Translations under genes and position numbers: made by a program
The notes under the pieces: generated by a model
Seen by the model: the letters and a program-made list of their open reading frames with translations, nothing else
What the model was told of the DNA's origin: nothing
Databases searched by the model: none
In this document: one piece after another, positions 5,276 through 5,823 of the stretch
How the letters are laid out: each line of letters opens with the position of its first letter
Position numbering within the stretch: position 1 is the stretch's first letter
NCBI GenBank assembly: GCA_036554605.1
Contig: DATBMY010000052.1
Coordinates: 1 to 5,823 of the forward strand
Reading direction: 5' to 3'
Source: DATBMY01 sp036554605
GTDB lineage: Bacteria; Acidobacteriota; Blastocatellia; UBA7656
Length of the DNA: 5,823 nt

Positions 5276-5823
5276 TCAAGCCAGGACGGGTCGGCCGACT
5301 TCAACGCTGAGCATGGAAATGGATCCCCCGTCGAAACCTTCGACGGGGAAACGGACCTCCTCGCCTTCTCCGCGCAGCGCGATCACATAGAGCAACGGCA
5401 GGTAGTGGTCGGGCGTCGGTGCCGCAAGCCGCGCGTCGCGCCCCAATCCTTCGTAGTTGATGAGCGGAGCGTCGTCCCCGGCCAGCAACAACTCACGCGC
5501 TTGCGTCTCGAATCTGACGGCCCAATCGAAAGGCTCAACATTATGACGGCCCCATGCATAGGTGTGCAGGTTGTGCACAAGGTTGCCGCTCCCCATAACG
5601 AGTATTCCTTCCTCACGTAGCGCGAAGAGCTTCTTTCCGACCTCGTAGTGGAACGCAGCGGGTTGCGATCCATCAATGCTTAATTGGACCACGGGTATGC
5701 CGGCTTCAGGGAAGACGTGACATAGCACCGACCATGTGCCGTGGTCGAGCCCCCAGCGATAGTCAAGGCCCACGGCGAGCGGGGCGAGCAAATCTCGAAT
5801 GGTTTGAAAAATATCTCGGAGGC
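5276..5823 (-). CDS. LigB/YgiD-type extradiol dioxygenase (4,5-DOPA dioxygenase-like), N-terminus missing
   Basis: The visible protein matches the C-terminal two thirds of the DODA/YgiD group of class III extradiol ring-cleavage dioxygenases. Counting from TTG 5791, it has WGLDHGTWSVL (13-23), IPVVQLSID (32-40), GSGNLVHNL (67-75, His73 metal ligand), PTPDHYLPLLY (125-135, His129) and SISMLSVEVG (157-166). Members use Zn or Fe to open catechol-type rings; E. coli YgiD is about 262 residues. Here about 90 N-terminal residues are absent, including the usual metal-ligand histidines near GHGSP and SAHW. The frame remains open to the edge at 5823, but from about 5791 on it only reads antisense through the 37-bp repeat copied from the S9 gene, so family likeness ends there. 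TTG 5791 is therefore not a believable start. The gene is convergent with the S9 gene. Family call firm; whether the real gene is intact is unknown. Confidence 0.85.
   Translation of the reverse strand, partial: LRDIFQTIRDLLAPLAVGLDYRWGLDHGTWSVLCHVFPEAGIPVVQLSIDGSQPAAFHYEVGKKLFALREEGILVMGSGNLVHNLHTYAWGRHNVEPFDWAVRFETQARELLLAGDDAPLINYEGLGRDARLAAPTPDHYLPLLYVIALRGEGEEVRFPVEGFDGGSISMLSVEVGRPVLA
5787..5823 (+). repeat. Direct repeat, copy 2 (37 bp, at the window edge)
   Basis: This copy is identical over all 37 bases to 5096-5132 and runs exactly to the last base. It replaces the sequence that should encode the upstream part of the dioxygenase, so this copy is the displaced one. The offset between copies is 691 bases. 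Confidence 0.95.

Noticed and set aside
5216..5620. 134-codon open frame on the plus strand
   Set aside because: It is antisense to the dioxygenase fragment, whose motifs prove the minus strand is coding.
5276..5791. Dioxygenase as a complete 171-residue protein starting at TTG 5791
   Set aside because: The family needs about 260 residues, the N-terminal metal ligands are missing, and the TTG lies in the displaced repeat copy, so the product is treated as truncated.

Overview
The window looks like a piece of a moderately GC-rich Gram-negative chromosome. Acidobacteriota (Blastocatellia-like soil bacteria) are my best guess. The reasons are the mix of secreted proteins, an S9 prolyl-oligopeptidase-family enzyme, a DUF4440 protein and a Spy/CpxP-type protein, with short loosely packed genes and long intergenic gaps. 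This is an inference from family content; there is no rRNA or marker gene to prove it. Since both edges cut genes and the right edge falls inside a repeat, the window may be a whole metagenomic contig.

Layout. 1-245 (+): C-terminal part of a Spy/CpxP-like periplasmic protein with a His-rich tail. 246-490: gap ending in a good Shine-Dalgarno. 491-1003 (+): unrecognised secreted protein of 170 aa. 1004-1122: gap with a strong GC hairpin. 1123-1626 (+): secreted DUF4440/SnoaL-like protein. 1627-2003: gap with an attC-like half-site and a hairpin. 2004-2825 (-): secreted endonuclease/exonuclease/phosphatase-family enzyme, preceded on the same strand by a probably frameshifted mini-gene (2870-2970). 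3147-5156 (+): secreted S9 peptidase, the only large intact gene. 5169-5210: perfect 12-bp hairpin between convergent genes. 5276-5823 (-): C-terminal two thirds of a 4,5-DOPA-extradiol-dioxygenase-like (LigB/YgiD) protein, running off the edge.

The genes do not form a recognisable pathway. The common thread is export: four of the six main genes start with a signal peptide, and a fifth (the Spy-like one) belongs to a periplasmic family.

Three things deserve attention. (1) The last 37 bases (5787-5823) exactly repeat bases 5096-5132 inside the S9 gene, and the dioxygenase homology stops at that point. This implies a tandem duplication, a small circle or a misassembly. (2) The two small secreted genes at 491-1626 are bounded by degenerate sequences resembling integron attC recombination sites, in cassette-like positions. 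(3) The mini-gene upstream of the endonuclease-like gene has a strong ribosome binding site and needs only one extra base to encode a clean 33-residue protein. None of these is proven by the sequence alone.
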